A DNA stretch of 64,000 nucleotides from CBDDKU01 sp965230375 (GCA_965230375.1 CBDDKU010000028.1:1-64000), one strand, 5' to 3'. Positions 17,846-26,907 are shown, numbered from the stretch's first letter. Notes: a model not told the origin generated them from the letters alone. Made by a program: numbers and translations.

Positions 17846-18745
17846 TTAATCTGCTGCAAGTGCATCCAGGACGCGCACAATCAAGCGGTCAATATGTGGT
17901 TGATAATCGTCAAGAAATTCATTCCGCAGTCTATTGGCGATTACCGTGCAAACGGTGGTACAATGATGGCCAAGCAGGGCACCTAGTCCGAGCAACCCCG
18001 AGCTTTCCATTTCGTAATTTGCCAAGGGTGTTCCCTCATAAGAAAAGGTAGACATCAGGCTGTTGATTTCTTCAAAGGTTGGATTTAATCTTAGTTTTCG
18101 ACCCTGTGGACCGTAGAAGCCATTTGCCGTTGCGGTGATTCCGGCTGTGGAAAATGGTTTGAAGGCAGCGTCTAACCACTTATGACCTTTCACAGCGTAG
18201 GGTTTGATTCCATCAATTGGCCAACGCGTATGAATCATAAAATCGTCAACTAGTTTTTGCTCATCCCGCTCCAACTCATAGTCGTAATAGTGCAGCATTC
18301 CATCCAAACCGAGAGCGTACGCAGTATGCACCGTTTCGCCCACGGGGATGTGCTCTTGCAACGCACCCGATGTTCCTATTCGCACAATAGATAGATGGTG
18401 GGTATGCTCCTTGATTTGCTTTGTTTTCAGGTCGATGTTGACCAGCGCATCAAGTTCGTTCATCACGATATCGATATTATCAACTCCGATACCCGTGCTC
18501 AAAGCCGTAATCCTTGTCCCGCCATAGAGACCAGTGTGGGTCACAAACTCCCTGCTCTCCACTCGGTGCTCTACCAAACTAAACTTATCGGAAATACGCT
18601 TGACTCGAGCCGGATCACCAACTACGATTACCTTTTCAGCAAGTTGGTCCGGGTGAAGCCCGAGGTGGTATACGGCTCCATTGCTGTTTAAAACGAGCTC
18701 AGAAGGAAGAAGTGGTTCGCGAGTTTGGCGGGTGGTTGTTCTCAT
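17846..18745 (-). CDS. Nucleoside phosphorylase, probably uridine phosphorylase
   Basis: This enzyme splits a nucleoside with phosphate into base and ribose 1-phosphate. The 299-residue protein belongs to PNP/UDP family I. It has VVGDPARVKRIS (phosphate site), STGIGVDNIDIVMNEL, RIGTSGALQ, and the ribose/base-site segment YEMESSGLLGLGALLGH near the C-terminus. Similarity to uridine phosphorylases of Bacteroidota is the main reason for the substrate call, since a purine substrate is not excluded. It lies 75 bp downstream of the CPBP protease gene on the same strand and 70 bp upstream of the SirB1-like gene. Confidence 0.85.
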   Translation of the reverse strand: MRTTTRQTREPLLPSELVLNSNGAVYHLGLHPDQLAEKVIVVGDPARVKRISDKFSLVEHRVESREFVTHTGLYGGTRITALSTGIGVDNIDIVMNELDALVNIDLKTKQIKEHTHHLSIVRIGTSGALQEHIPVGETVHTAYALGLDGMLHYYDYELERDEQKLVDDFMIHTRWPIDGIKPYAVKGHKWLDAAFKPFSTAGITATANGFYGPQGRKLRLNPTFEEINSLMSTFSYEGTPLANYEMESSGLLGLGALLGHHCTTVCTVIANRLRNEFLDDYQPHIDRLIVRVLDALAAD

Positions 18746-18820
18746 GGAAACGAATATGCAAACAAGGATTTAAATATCAGTGATTTGGACGGAATAGTAG
18801 AAATGAAATTTACAATGTCG

Positions 18821-19666
18821 CTATTTCAACTTGTCATTCACCCGAGCTCCTTTCCACCAGAAATAGACCACTGCGCTAAAGATGATAGCCAGGATAACCC
18901 AGGGCAACTGAAGTGCGGTTAGCGAAAGGGTGTTAATATCAACATTTGGCTGGAAGATACCAGAGGGAATGGATTGACCGACCTGTGCAGGGCGAAGATC
19001 AAAAATGCTGAGCGTTACAAAATTAGCTCCGGTATGTACCCCGAGAGCTGCGCCTAATCTCCCTGTTTTGAAGTAGATAATGCTAAAGAATAAGGTGTGC
19101 AGTGCCGGAATGAGCATGACGTACAATAATAGTTCTCCTTCTACTCGTGGAGAATAGGAAACCAGCCCTACGAACAGTACCATGATGACGATAGCCACTT
19201 TATGTCCATATCCATCTTTGAGCTTTGTGAGTGGGTAGCCGCGGTAATACAGCTCTGTGCCAAGGTCTGCAATGAATATGAATACAAGCCCATACAAAAC
19301 TCCTAAAACACTAAAATCAGGTCTAATAATCCAGCTGAAGCCCGCTGTAAATCCTTGTATGACTGAAAGCGTTCCCCATAGTCCAATACCCCAAATCATA
19401 CCCCAACCAAAGTCCTTTCTATTTTGATTGCTGACTGAGACCCCAAGGTTTTTTAAACTCATGCCGTCTTTCTGTCCAAACTTCTGAGTGAGGTAAAGAG
19501 CTAAGAGCGCAAAGGCGAGATATGAAATCAATCCAATGAATTGTTGGGGCAAGGGTAGGGGGAGAAAATGGATTATCAGCCCTTTACGAAGTGCGATATC
19601 CAGAACAAGGAGAATGATCAGGAAAAAAACGGCCCGAAGGAGCGCAGGTAGTTTAGTTGAAGGCAA
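18821..19666 (-). CDS. CPBP-family intramembrane protease-like protein
   Basis: This 281-residue membrane protein has about seven hydrophobic segments and the layout of CAAX/bacteriocin-processing (CPBP) proteases. Motif 1 reads TELYYRG at 137-143, where the usual form is EExxxRG, so the first glutamate is replaced by Thr137 while Glu138 and Arg142 remain. Motif 2 has His190 in PALHTLFFS. Motif 3 is HTGAN at 211-215. The loss of one glutamate leaves activity uncertain. The gene overlaps the TspO gene by 14 bp, so the two are probably co-expressed. Confidence 0.8.
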   Translation of the reverse strand: MPSTKLPALLRAVFFLIILLVLDIALRKGLIIHFLPLPLPQQFIGLISYLAFALLALYLTQKFGQKDGMSLKNLGVSVSNQNRKDFGWGMIWGIGLWGTLSVIQGFTAGFSWIIRPDFSVLGVLYGLVFIFIADLGTELYYRGYPLTKLKDGYGHKVAIVIMVLFVGLVSYSPRVEGELLLYVMLIPALHTLFFSIIYFKTGRLGAALGVHTGANFVTLSIFDLRPAQVGQSIPSGIFQPNVDINTLSLTALQLPWVILAIIFSAVVYFWWKGARVNDKLK

Positions 19667-20198
19667 GGATGTATGCGTTTAGTGAAGTTGCGATCAGAAG
19701 CCAAATAAAATAGGGTAAGATAAGTATTGACTTACCTTGAAGCTTAGAACGGTATGCAATTAAGAAGTATCCAACCAAAAGGGTCAAACCAATGATATCG
19801 GCTAGCGCAGGGCCAACCAAATGAAACTTAAAGAACATTGGATTCCAGGCCGTATTGAGAATCAGGTGGGCTGCAAAAAGCCAGATCAGCTTGGTTTTTT
19901 TGGTTACCCTTGGCCACAGGTAGGCCATGTATACAGAAAAGCAGATCATGATCGTAGTCCATGCCGCACCAAACATCCAACCGGGTGGGGTCCGTGGGGC
20001 TTTATTCAGATTTGAATACCATTCTGATGAAACACCGCTGGTCGTAAAAAGGCTTCCGATGGCGAGAGCCGAAAAATTGAATGCCAGGAAGATAATGATG
20101 CGGAGGATCAAAGGAGTGTTGAGATTTTCTGTGACTTGGCTATGAAAGTACGTGAAAAACACCAGACTCCGAGTTCTAGCAAAACCCATTGAATACAA
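19653..20198 (-). CDS. TspO/MBR family tryptophan-rich sensory protein
   Basis: TspO proteins are five-helix membrane proteins that bind porphyrins and influence stress or tetrapyrrole responses. The 181 residues show the family motifs KAPRTPPGWMFGAAWT in the first loop/helix, LNTAWNPMFF in the fourth segment and PYFIWLLIATSLNAYI at the end. The N-terminus to about residue 30 precedes the first expected helix, so the start is uncertain (ATG at 20198 or 20189). The downstream CPBP gene overlaps by 14 bp. Confidence 0.85.
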   Translation of the reverse strand: MYSMGFARTRSLVFFTYFHSQVTENLNTPLILRIIIFLAFNFSALAIGSLFTTSGVSSEWYSNLNKAPRTPPGWMFGAAWTTIMICFSVYMAYLWPRVTKKTKLIWLFAAHLILNTAWNPMFFKFHLVGPALADIIGLTLLVGYFLIAYRSKLQGKSILILPYFIWLLIATSLNAYILAFN

Positions 20199-20220
20199 AA
20201 AGTAAAACTATAGATATCAA

Positions 20221-20898
20221 CTAAAACCTGAACCCGACTTGCACCCTCATATAGTTGTTTGAGAGATCTTCGAAGTCGCTAAGAGAATCGGAATTCAAAG
20301 CGAGCTTATAATCAGGACGAATCAGGATTGCACGATCCCCGACAGGAATCTGAATTCCTAAGCCAATGTACGCTCCCCAGAAACTCGAAACCCCAGCGCG
20401 TTCTTCGAAAGTTGAAATTTTCGGATTAGAATTAGTAGACGAACTAGTTTCAACGAGCGTTCCAGAGCGAATAGGTTGAACCATGATGTCAGCATGGAGC
20501 CCCGTTTCCACAAAGTACCGCAATCCATTTCCCCCAGTTAATCGAATTCCAGCGGGAATGCTCAGAGCGTTCAAATAGTAGTTTGTGTTCGTTCGAGTCA
20601 CAGACTCGCTCTCTCTGACTTCTTTTTTGAACTGGTGGGTGTAGTTGTACTCTAGTCCCAGAATGAGACTCAAATGCTCAGTCTTTTCAAACGTGCGATA
20701 AACCCCAATACCAAACCCAATGTGGTCATCGGTGTTTAAATCACTTACCGTCGTTTGGTTTATGGATAGGGTGAATTCGGAAATTATCGGAGGAGATAAT
20801 TCCTGGGCTTGGGTTGGTTCCCTATAAACCACGACAAAGAACACGACCATAACCACATTGATTACTTTCTTCGACAGGTTGTGGGTGGAATGAGTCAT
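20221..20898 (-). CDS. Outer-membrane beta-barrel protein (tandem copy 1)
   Basis: This 225-residue protein has a hydrophobic leader (residues about 10-31) ending near TQAQ, alternating beta-strand pattern and a C-terminal aromatic ending (VQVGFRF), as expected for a small eight-stranded porin-like barrel. Segments such as DHIGFGIGVY and LGLEYNYTHQFKKEV closely parallel those in the gene at 21791-22459, so the two are paralogues. The N-terminal leader has a methionine-poor start region, and the ATG at 20898 is the only good choice. The function is unknown. Confidence 0.75.
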   Translation of the reverse strand: MTHSTHNLSKKVINVVMVVFFVVVYREPTQAQELSPPIISEFTLSINQTTVSDLNTDDHIGFGIGVYRTFEKTEHLSLILGLEYNYTHQFKKEVRESESVTRTNTNYYLNALSIPAGIRLTGGNGLRYFVETGLHADIMVQPIRSGTLVETSSSTNSNPKISTFEERAGVSSFWGAYIGLGIQIPVGDRAILIRPDYKLALNSDSLSDFEDLSNNYMRVQVGFRF

Positions 20899-20988
20899 AA
20901 TTCCATTTGCTTATGTAGTTAGTGAACAGGGTATTCAGACTTTTGTTTAGTCGCTGAATTCAGGAAGTAGAATTTAGAAAACTGCTTC

Positions 20989-21711
20989 TTACAAATGAAA
21001 GTAAACCCCGGCCTGACAGCCAATAGAATAAGACTTTTGATCTATCGGTGCATCTGCAATTGGGGTTAATAGGTGGCGGTAAATCGGTTCTAACCTGACG
21101 TCAAATCTTTCGAATATTCGGTACCCAACCCCGATACTTCCTGTGATTCCGAAGCGACTGTAGTTGGCGTCCATGTGTTCGTATTCCGAGTTTTTGGGGA
21201 CGCCTTCTATCGGGGGTGGATCGATTACTTTGGTTCTAGAAGTTAAGTAGTAGGAGTAGAGCCCTCCAAAACTAGCGAAGCCAAATAGCTTTTTGTTTCC
21301 AATACGGTATCGCACCCTGAGCGGAATTTCAAGGTAATCATCGTGCGTTTTGGTATGAATAGTCGCTTCTTCAATGTTTTCTCCAGAATAAAAAACTAAA
21401 TCTAAATCCTTGTGCTGAAATCCATATCGTGCATATTGCACACCAAGTTCTACTTCTAAATTCGGCAAGATTTCATAAGCCCCATTGATACCCGCATTAA
21501 ACCCATAAGTTGGGCTCTCAATATCTTCTCTGTTTTCGATTATCCTATCCACATGATCGTCCCCACTTCCAGATGGGCTGAGAGCGCGATATGTGCTGTT
21601 TCCAGAATAGGTTGCACCAATCGACCATTTCCTTTTGGATTCTGTCTCTTGACTAAAGCCAATTATTGATAAAAGAAAGCCAAGGCAAATAAGAGTTGGA
21701 ATAGTTTTCAT
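20989..21711 (-). CDS. Outer-membrane beta-barrel protein (tandem copy 2, more divergent)
   Basis: The ATG at 21711 opens a clear signal peptide (MKTIPTLICLGFLLSIIGFS). A frame start 22 codons upstream would place non-signal residues ahead of it. The 240-residue product has porin-family barrel features: repeated amphipathic strands, LEVELGVQYARYGFQ, RVRYRIGNKKLFGFASFGGLYSYY and a terminal CQAGVYFHL. It sits between two barrels that are more like one another than like it. The function is unknown. Confidence 0.75.
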   Translation of the reverse strand: MKTIPTLICLGFLLSIIGFSQETESKRKWSIGATYSGNSTYRALSPSGSGDDHVDRIIENREDIESPTYGFNAGINGAYEILPNLEVELGVQYARYGFQHKDLDLVFYSGENIEEATIHTKTHDDYLEIPLRVRYRIGNKKLFGFASFGGLYSYYLTSRTKVIDPPPIEGVPKNSEYEHMDANYSRFGITGSIGVGYRIFERFDVRLEPIYRHLLTPIADAPIDQKSYSIGCQAGVYFHL

Positions 21712-21790
21712 CGCACCGATTTTATTGTTTGTCTGCAAACTTAAAGTAGGACAATTATCTCGTAAGAAACAATTCAAACTACGAGGGTTA

Positions 21791-22459
21791 CTAGAGCTGA
21801 ACCCCTAGATTGATTCTAAAATAATTCAATTTGATGGTTTCTTCCCAACGATCGTCACCAATAGGCTTTTGATTGAAGTTGTAGCGGATGTCTGAGCGGA
21901 GAATGACCTTCACGTTGCCAACGGGGACTTTTATTCCGATTCCCATCCAAGACCCGAGTACAATGCCATTCACAGACTTATCGTCAAATGTAGTCTCTCG
22001 TCTTTCTGGGTTTCCGGGTCCACTTGTGTCTATATAATTGAGCGTTCCATTCTCCATCGAGTTGACTATTAGCCCAAGCGACCCTCCGAGGTCTGCTAGA
22101 AACTGCGTTTCACCACCGAGCTGAAACCGTACGCCAATTGGCGAAGTGATTTCATGAAAACGATCGTCAATATTTGATTCATCACTTAGTCGCCCGGTAA
22201 TCACCTTTTGCTTGAATTGATTGGTTTGGTTGTATTCAAGACCAACTAAGAGTCGTGCAATACTTTCCTTTCTACTAATGTGGTAGGCCCCAAAGCCAAA
22301 ACCCATTCGGTTTTCGGTATTATCGTCTGCCACAACAGTTGAGTTCACATTTACGAAAAACTCATTGAAAGGGAACTTTTCTTCTTTTTGCCCAAAACAA
22401 ACAGTCCCTAAGAGGAGAGATAGCAGCAGGGCTGAATATTTAGCAATTGTCACCGTCAT
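21791..22459 (-). CDS. Outer-membrane beta-barrel protein (tandem copy 3)
   Basis: This 222-residue protein has a signal peptide (to about residue 23, TVCFGQ) and a barrel ending in FRINLGVQL. MGFGFGAYHISRKES and LLVGLEYNQTNQFKQKV align with the first tandem copy, showing duplication. The gene is first in the three-gene minus-strand run and lies divergently 166 bp from cinA. Nothing in the sequence identifies a substrate or partner. Confidence 0.75.
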   Translation of the reverse strand: MTVTIAKYSALLLSLLLGTVCFGQKEEKFPFNEFFVNVNSTVVADDNTENRMGFGFGAYHISRKESIARLLVGLEYNQTNQFKQKVITGRLSDESNIDDRFHEITSPIGVRFQLGGETQFLADLGGSLGLIVNSMENGTLNYIDTSGPGNPERRETTFDDKSVNGIVLGSWMGIGIKVPVGNVKVILRSDIRYNFNQKPIGDDRWEETIKLNYFRINLGVQL

Positions 22460-22613
22460 TGTTCAACTGTGTTTCAAATAGGGAAGATAGTGAATTGAAC
22501 GAGTATAAACCTTGGTTTCGAAGTTGGAGACTGATCTACTTATCGTCAATGTTGGGATGTAAAAAGGATTGAAAAACGACTGAAATTAGTCTCCATCCCG
22601 AGCCAATTTTCAA

Positions 22614-22621
22614 TATTTTTG
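22614..22621 (+). promoter_or_regulatory. Bacteroidota -7 box (TATTTTTG) just before cinA
   Basis: The 8-mer fits the TAnnTTTG consensus of Bacteroidota housekeeping promoters. It ends 4 bases before the cinA ATG, which would place the transcription start at or next to the start codon. No clear TTG was found at -33. Confidence 0.45.
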
Positions 22622-22625
22622 TCGG

Positions 22626-23885
22626 ATGCTTGCTGAGATCATCACCATAGGCGACGAGATACTAATCGGACAGACCGTTGATACCAACTCTGCCTGGATG
22701 GGTGAGCAATTGCACTTAATAGGCGTTAAGCTCAATCGCGTGGTGACTATCAGCGATACCCGCGAAGCCATTCTCGAAGCCATAGACGAATCTTTCTCCC
22801 GCGCCGATTTAATCCTGATGACAGGTGGTCTTGGTCCTACCAAAGACGATGTGACTAAGGAGACCCTCGCCGAGTATTTCGATACCAAGCTGGAGCGAAA
22901 CCAAGAAGTGCTCGACCGAATCGAGTCTTATTTTGAATCGCGTGGATTTCCCATTCTCGAGACCAATCGTCAGCAAGCCGATCTACCTGCTTCGGCTGAA
23001 GTAATGCTCAATATGCGCGGCACAGCCATGGGCATGTGGTTTCAGAAGGGAAATAAAGCTTTGCTTTCCATGCCGGGCGTTCCCTACGAAATGAAGGGAA
23101 TTATGCGCGATCACGGACTCTACCGCATCAAATCGATGTTTGAGCCGAATACCATCATCCACAAAACCGTTTTGACCCAAGGGGTTGGAGAGAGCTTTAT
23201 CGCCGACAAAATGAGCGATTGGGAAAATCGCCTTCGTGCTGAAGGCCTGGCTCTGGCCTACCTACCTTCACCAGGTATGGTCAAACTCCGGTTGACTGGC
23301 TACCCGCTGAATGGGGAATCAGAAGCTGTGGCTCAGCGAATGGAAAACTATATCAATGAACTGCAAGAAGCCTTCCCGGCCAATGTTTATGGAAGAGAGC
23401 GCGATAAATTGGCACAGGTAGTTGGTGAACTCATGATGTTGGAAGGAGAAACCGTAGCCACGGCAGAGAGCTGTACAGGCGGTACCATCGCACAGATGTT
23501 CACTGAAAATCCAGGTTCTTCCAATTACTTTCTCGGCGGAGCGGTAACGTATAGTAATAAGGCAAAGACAGACATTCTTGGAGTCACCCCTGAGCTGATA
23601 GAGAAGCATGGAGCTGTGAGCGAAGAAGTAGTGAAGGAAATGGCTGAAGGTGCTTGCCAGAAGTTTGGTGCGACATACGCTATAGCTACTTCGGGAGTGG
23701 CTGGTCCCGACGGTGGAACAGAGACAAAACCAGTCGGTACTGTTTGGATTGGTCTGGCTACACCAGATGGTGTTCAAGCCCAGAAATGGATACTGGGAAG
23801 AAGCCGTTCCCGAAATATCACAGTATCAGCGCAAACCGCGCTAAACTGGCTGAGAAATGAAATAATTAAAAGAAGGTTTGAATAA
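22626..23885 (+). CDS. cinA: CinA family protein (nicotinamide-nucleotide amidase)
   Basis: This full-length 419-residue protein has both CinA domains. The N-terminal MoaB/MogA-like domain has ITIGDEILIGQTVDTNSAWM and TGGLGPTKDDVTKE. The C-terminal NMN deamidase domain has TAESCTGGTIAQ and SGVAGPDGGTETKPVGTVW. The C-terminal half recycles nicotinamide mononucleotide to nicotinate mononucleotide, and the N-terminal half is linked to ADP-ribose pyrophosphatase activity in related proteins. A TAnnTTTG box ends 4 bases upstream of the ATG. The ribosomal-protein genes follow after 60 bp. Confidence 0.95.
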   Translation: MLAEIITIGDEILIGQTVDTNSAWMGEQLHLIGVKLNRVVTISDTREAILEAIDESFSRADLILMTGGLGPTKDDVTKETLAEYFDTKLERNQEVLDRIESYFESRGFPILETNRQQADLPASAEVMLNMRGTAMGMWFQKGNKALLSMPGVPYEMKGIMRDHGLYRIKSMFEPNTIIHKTVLTQGVGESFIADKMSDWENRLRAEGLALAYLPSPGMVKLRLTGYPLNGESEAVAQRMENYINELQEAFPANVYGRERDKLAQVVGELMMLEGETVATAESCTGGTIAQMFTENPGSSNYFLGGAVTYSNKAKTDILGVTPELIEKHGAVSEEVVKEMAEGACQKFGATYAIATSGVAGPDGGTETKPVGTVWIGLATPDGVQAQKWILGRSRSRNITVSAQTALNWLRNEIIKRRFE

Positions 23886-23908
23886 TCGGAATATAATACC
23901 GTAATTTG
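23878..23908 (+). promoter_or_regulatory. Possible promoter for rpmB: TTG at 23878 and TAATTTG at 23902
   Basis: A TTG lies 21 bases upstream of TAATTTGC, close to but one base short of the Bacteroidota TTG-N17-23-TAnnTTTG pattern. It lies in the 60-bp gap ahead of the L28 gene, where a promoter is expected. The match is imperfect. Confidence 0.35.
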
Positions 23909-23945
23909 CACCCACTTTTTACGACCCTATACAAAGTAAAATAAG

Positions 23946-24185
23946 ATGGCACGAGTTTGTCAATTGACAGGAAAAAAAGCAATGGTTGGAAACAACGTTT
24001 CATTCTCACAGAGAAAAACGAAGCGTCGCTTCAGCCCGAATTTGGTAAAGAAGAAGTTTTACCTAGCTTCAGAAGATAAGTGGATCCAATTGACGATCTC
24101 AACTCAAGCGTTGAGAACAGTCAACAAAATTGGAATTGAGAAGGCTATCTCTAGAGCTAAGGAAAAAGGTTTTTACGCCGGGTAA
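23946..24185 (+). CDS. rpmB: 50S ribosomal protein L28
   Basis: This 79-residue basic protein of the large subunit starts with MARVCQLTGKKAMVGNNVSF and contains FSQRKTKRRFSPNLVKKKFY, characteristic of L28. It has no zinc-binding Cys pairs beyond Cys5. L33 follows after 22 bp and DUF4295 after that, the usual Bacteroidota order. Confidence 0.97.
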   Translation: MARVCQLTGKKAMVGNNVSFSQRKTKRRFSPNLVKKKFYLASEDKWIQLTISTQALRTVNKIGIEKAISRAKEKGFYAG

Positions 24186-24207
24186 TCCAACATAATACGA
24201 ATTAGAA

Positions 24208-24390
24208 ATGGCAAAGAAAGGAAACCGCGTACAAGTGATTCTCGAGTGCACAGAGCACAAGACGTCAGGCATGCCTGGTACGTCGCGTTACATCACGACT
24301 AAGAATAGAAAAAACACGCCGGATAGAATGGAATTGAAGAAGTACAATCCTGTACTTAAGAAAATGACTGTTCACCGCGAGATAAAATAA
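24208..24390 (+). CDS. rpmG: 50S ribosomal protein L33
   Basis: This 60-residue L33 starts with MAKKGNRVQVILECTEHKT and contains RYITTKNRKNTPDRMELKKY. It lacks the four-cysteine ribbon of zinc-binding L33 (a single Cys), so it is the zinc-independent form. It is co-oriented with rpmB and the DUF4295 gene, which begins 7 bp after its stop. Confidence 0.97.
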   Translation: MAKKGNRVQVILECTEHKTSGMPGTSRYITTKNRKNTPDRMELKKYNPVLKKMTVHREIK

Positions 24391-24397
24391 TTGAGTC

Positions 24398-24556
24398 ATG
24401 GCTAAGAAAACGGTAGCAACACTACAAACAGGGTCTGGGAAGAACCACACCAAAGTGATTAAAATGGTGAAGTCGCCTAAGACTGGAGCGTACTCTTTCA
24501 AGGAAGAAATCGTTACGAACGATCAGGTAAAAGACTACTTCAAGGAGAGTAAGTAA
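24398..24556 (+). CDS. DUF4295 small basic protein
   Basis: A 52-codon frame starts with ATG at 24398 (MAKKTVATLQTGSGKNHTKV) and ends at 24556 in YFKESK. This is the DUF4295 family, found almost only in Bacteroidota directly after rpmB-rpmG. That position and the basic composition suggest a ribosome-associated role, but none is established. It starts 7 bp after L33 and is followed by a terminator, so the three form one transcript. Confidence 0.9.
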   Translation: MAKKTVATLQTGSGKNHTKVIKMVKSPKTGAYSFKEEIVTNDQVKDYFKESK

Positions 24557-24584
24557 GCCCTATGGGCATCTAAGATATTCGATC

Positions 24585-24619
24585 AGGCTTTTTCCCATCT
24601 CGTGGAAAAGGCCTTTTTT
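24585..24619 (+). terminator. Rho-independent terminator after the L28-L33-DUF4295 operon
   Basis: An 11-bp stem (24585-24595 with 24604-24614, one G-T pair) and an 8-base loop are followed by a run of T. It lies 28 bp after the DUF4295 stop and 18 bp before ftsY, so ftsY transcription comes from read-through or from a promoter inside it. Confidence 0.8.
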
Positions 24620-24636
24620 CATTTAAAGGAATTGAG

Positions 24637-25596
24637 ATGGGAATTTTCAATTTTTTCTCTCGCGATAAAAAAGAGAAACTAGACGAAGGTCTGGAAAAAA
24701 CAAAGTCGAGTGTATTCTCCAAACTGACCAAGGCTGTTGCCGGAAAGTCGAAAGTTGATGAAGAAGTACTCGATAATCTTGAAGAAGTGCTCATCACATC
24801 TGATGTTGGTGTCAATACCACGCTCAAGATCATCGAGCGCATCGAGGAGCGCGTAGCCAAGGATAAGTATCTGGGTACCTCTGAGCTCGATGGAATCCTC
24901 AAGGATGAAATAGCCGCTTTGCTCGAAGAGAACAACTCAGGTAGCGAGACCGAGTTTACCATCCCAGCCGACAAGAAGCCATATGTAGTGATGGTAGTTG
25001 GTGTGAATGGTGTGGGTAAAACCACCACCATCGGGAAGTTGGCTCACCAATTCAAGAAGGCTGGTCTCAAAGTCGTACTTGGAGCAGCCGATACATTCCG
25101 TGCCGCAGCGGTGGATCAGCTAAAAATCTGGGCTGAGCGCGTCGATGTGCCGATTGTAGAGCAAGGAATGAATGCCGACCCGGCATCTGTGGCATACGAT
25201 ACACTCCAGTCAGCCGTTTCGCAAGATGCTGATGTGGTTTTGATCGATACCGCTGGACGCTTGCACAACAAGGTGAACTTGATGAACGAGCTGAGCAAAA
25301 TAAAGCGGGTAATGATGAAGATCATCCCTGATGCACCGCACGATGTGCTGCTCGTTTTGGATGGAAGCACCGGACAGAATGCCGTGGAGCAAGCACGCCA
25401 GTTTACAAAGGCTACCGAAGTAACATCTTTGGCACTGACCAAAATCGATGGGACGGCCAAAGGTGGTGTTGTGATTGGTATTTCAGATGAGTTTAAAATC
25501 CCCGTGAAATACATCGGTGTTGGCGAGGGAATGGAACACCTTCAAGTGTTCAATAAATACGAATTTGTCGATTCACTTTTTAGTAAAACCGAGTAG
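24637..25596 (+). CDS. ftsY: Signal recognition particle receptor FtsY
   Basis: This 319-residue SRP GTPase receptor delivers ribosome-nascent chains to the inner-membrane translocon. The N-terminal segment is short (MGIFNFFSRDKKEKLDEG), without the long acidic A domain of enterobacteria. The NG domain follows with the P-loop GVNGVGKTTTIGKLA, DTFRAAAVDQL, DTAGRLHNK, TKIDGTAKGG and the closing GVGEGMEHLQVF. rimO begins at the base after its stop codon. Confidence 0.97.
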   Translation: MGIFNFFSRDKKEKLDEGLEKTKSSVFSKLTKAVAGKSKVDEEVLDNLEEVLITSDVGVNTTLKIIERIEERVAKDKYLGTSELDGILKDEIAALLEENNSGSETEFTIPADKKPYVVMVVGVNGVGKTTTIGKLAHQFKKAGLKVVLGAADTFRAAAVDQLKIWAERVDVPIVEQGMNADPASVAYDTLQSAVSQDADVVLIDTAGRLHNKVNLMNELSKIKRVMMKIIPDAPHDVLLVLDGSTGQNAVEQARQFTKATEVTSLALTKIDGTAKGGVVIGISDEFKIPVKYIGVGEGMEHLQVFNKYEFVDSLFSKTE

Positions 25597-26907
25597 ATGA
25601 AGACTAAGACGCTGAAGAAGAATAAGGTCAATGTAGTGACCTTGGGCTGTTCGAAGAATATCTTCGACAGTGAAGTGATGATGGCGCAGCTCAAAGCCAA
25701 CGAGTACGATGTAGTACACGAGAGCGATGATGGAGATGCTTCAGTGGTTATCATCAATACCTGCGGTTTTATCGACAATGCGAAGCAAGAGAGTATCGAT
25801 ACCATCTTGCACTGGGCTGATGCCAAGGGGCAGGGCTTGGTCGATAAGGTCTACGTGACCGGATGCCTGTCCGAGCGATACAAGCCAGATCTGGAGAAAG
25901 AAATTCCCGATGTGGATTCTTACTTCGGAACGCGTGAATTGCCACAGCTTCTCAAGACTTTAAAAGCCGATTACAAAGCCGAACTGGTAGGAGAGCGACT
26001 GCTCACCACACCTACGCACTACGCTTATTTCAAAATAGCAGAAGGCTGCGATAGACCCTGTTCGTTTTGTGCCATCCCATTGATGCGCGGAAAGCACCGC
26101 TCTACGCCGATAGAAGAATTGGTAGAACGGGCCAAAGGTCTTGCTGCCAAAGGTGTGAAAGAATTGATTCTGATTGCCCAGGATTTGACCTATTACGGGC
26201 TGGATCTCTACAAGAAACGTGAGCTGGCCAAATTGCTCGACGCCCTGGCCGATGTGGAAGGAATTGAGTGGATTAGACTTCACTACGCGTTCCCTTCAGG
26301 GTTTCCGATGGATGTGTTGGATGTAATGCGCGAGCGAGAAAACGTTTGCCTATATCTGGATATTCCCCTTCAGCACGCTTCTACGCGTATGCTAAAGGCA
26401 ATGCGACGTGGAATCACTCGAGAGAAAACCACTGAGCTGATCAAGGAAATAAGAGAGCGTGTGCCAGGAATTGCTATCCGTACCACATTGATTTCAGGAT
26501 ATCCCGGCGAATCGGAAGAAGATCATGCTGAGATGTTGGAGTGGGTGCAAGAAATCCGTTTCGATCGACTTGGTGTTTTCCCGTATTCACACGAAGAAAA
26601 TACCCATGCGTACAATTTCGAAGACGACGTTCCTGATGAGTTAAAGCAAGCTCGCGCAGAAGAGATTATGGAAGTTCAGTCATCGATTTCGCACGAGATC
26701 AACCAAACCAAGATTGGCAAGACATTCAAAGTGCTCATCGATCGAATAGAAGGGACCGATTACTTCGGAAGAACGGAAGTCGATTCTCCAGAGGTCGATA
26801 ACGAAGTCATAATCCCAAAAACGTCAGGCTACGCCCGCGTCGGTGACTTTGCCGATGTCAAGATCGTGGATGCCGATCCGTATGATCTGTACGGGGAGTT
26901 TGTTTGA
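25597..26907 (+). CDS. rimO: Ribosomal protein S12 methylthiotransferase RimO
   Basis: This radical-SAM enzyme adds a methylthio group to an aspartate of ribosomal protein S12 using two 4Fe-4S clusters. The N-terminal UPF0004 domain has VVTLGCSKNIFDSEVM plus two further cysteines (NTCGF, VTGCLSERY). The SAM domain has the CDRPCSFC cluster motif, and a TRAM domain ends the 436 residues. SKNIFDSEV near the N-terminus is the RimO, not MiaB, form. It abuts ftsY with no gap. Confidence 0.96.
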   Translation: MKTKTLKKNKVNVVTLGCSKNIFDSEVMMAQLKANEYDVVHESDDGDASVVIINTCGFIDNAKQESIDTILHWADAKGQGLVDKVYVTGCLSERYKPDLEKEIPDVDSYFGTRELPQLLKTLKADYKAELVGERLLTTPTHYAYFKIAEGCDRPCSFCAIPLMRGKHRSTPIEELVERAKGLAAKGVKELILIAQDLTYYGLDLYKKRELAKLLDALADVEGIEWIRLHYAFPSGFPMDVLDVMRERENVCLYLDIPLQHASTRMLKAMRRGITREKTTELIKEIRERVPGIAIRTTLISGYPGESEEDHAEMLEWVQEIRFDRLGVFPYSHEENTHAYNFEDDVPDELKQARAEEIMEVQSSISHEINQTKIGKTFKVLIDRIEGTDYFGRTEVDSPEVDNEVIIPKTSGYARVGDFADVKIVDADPYDLYGEFV

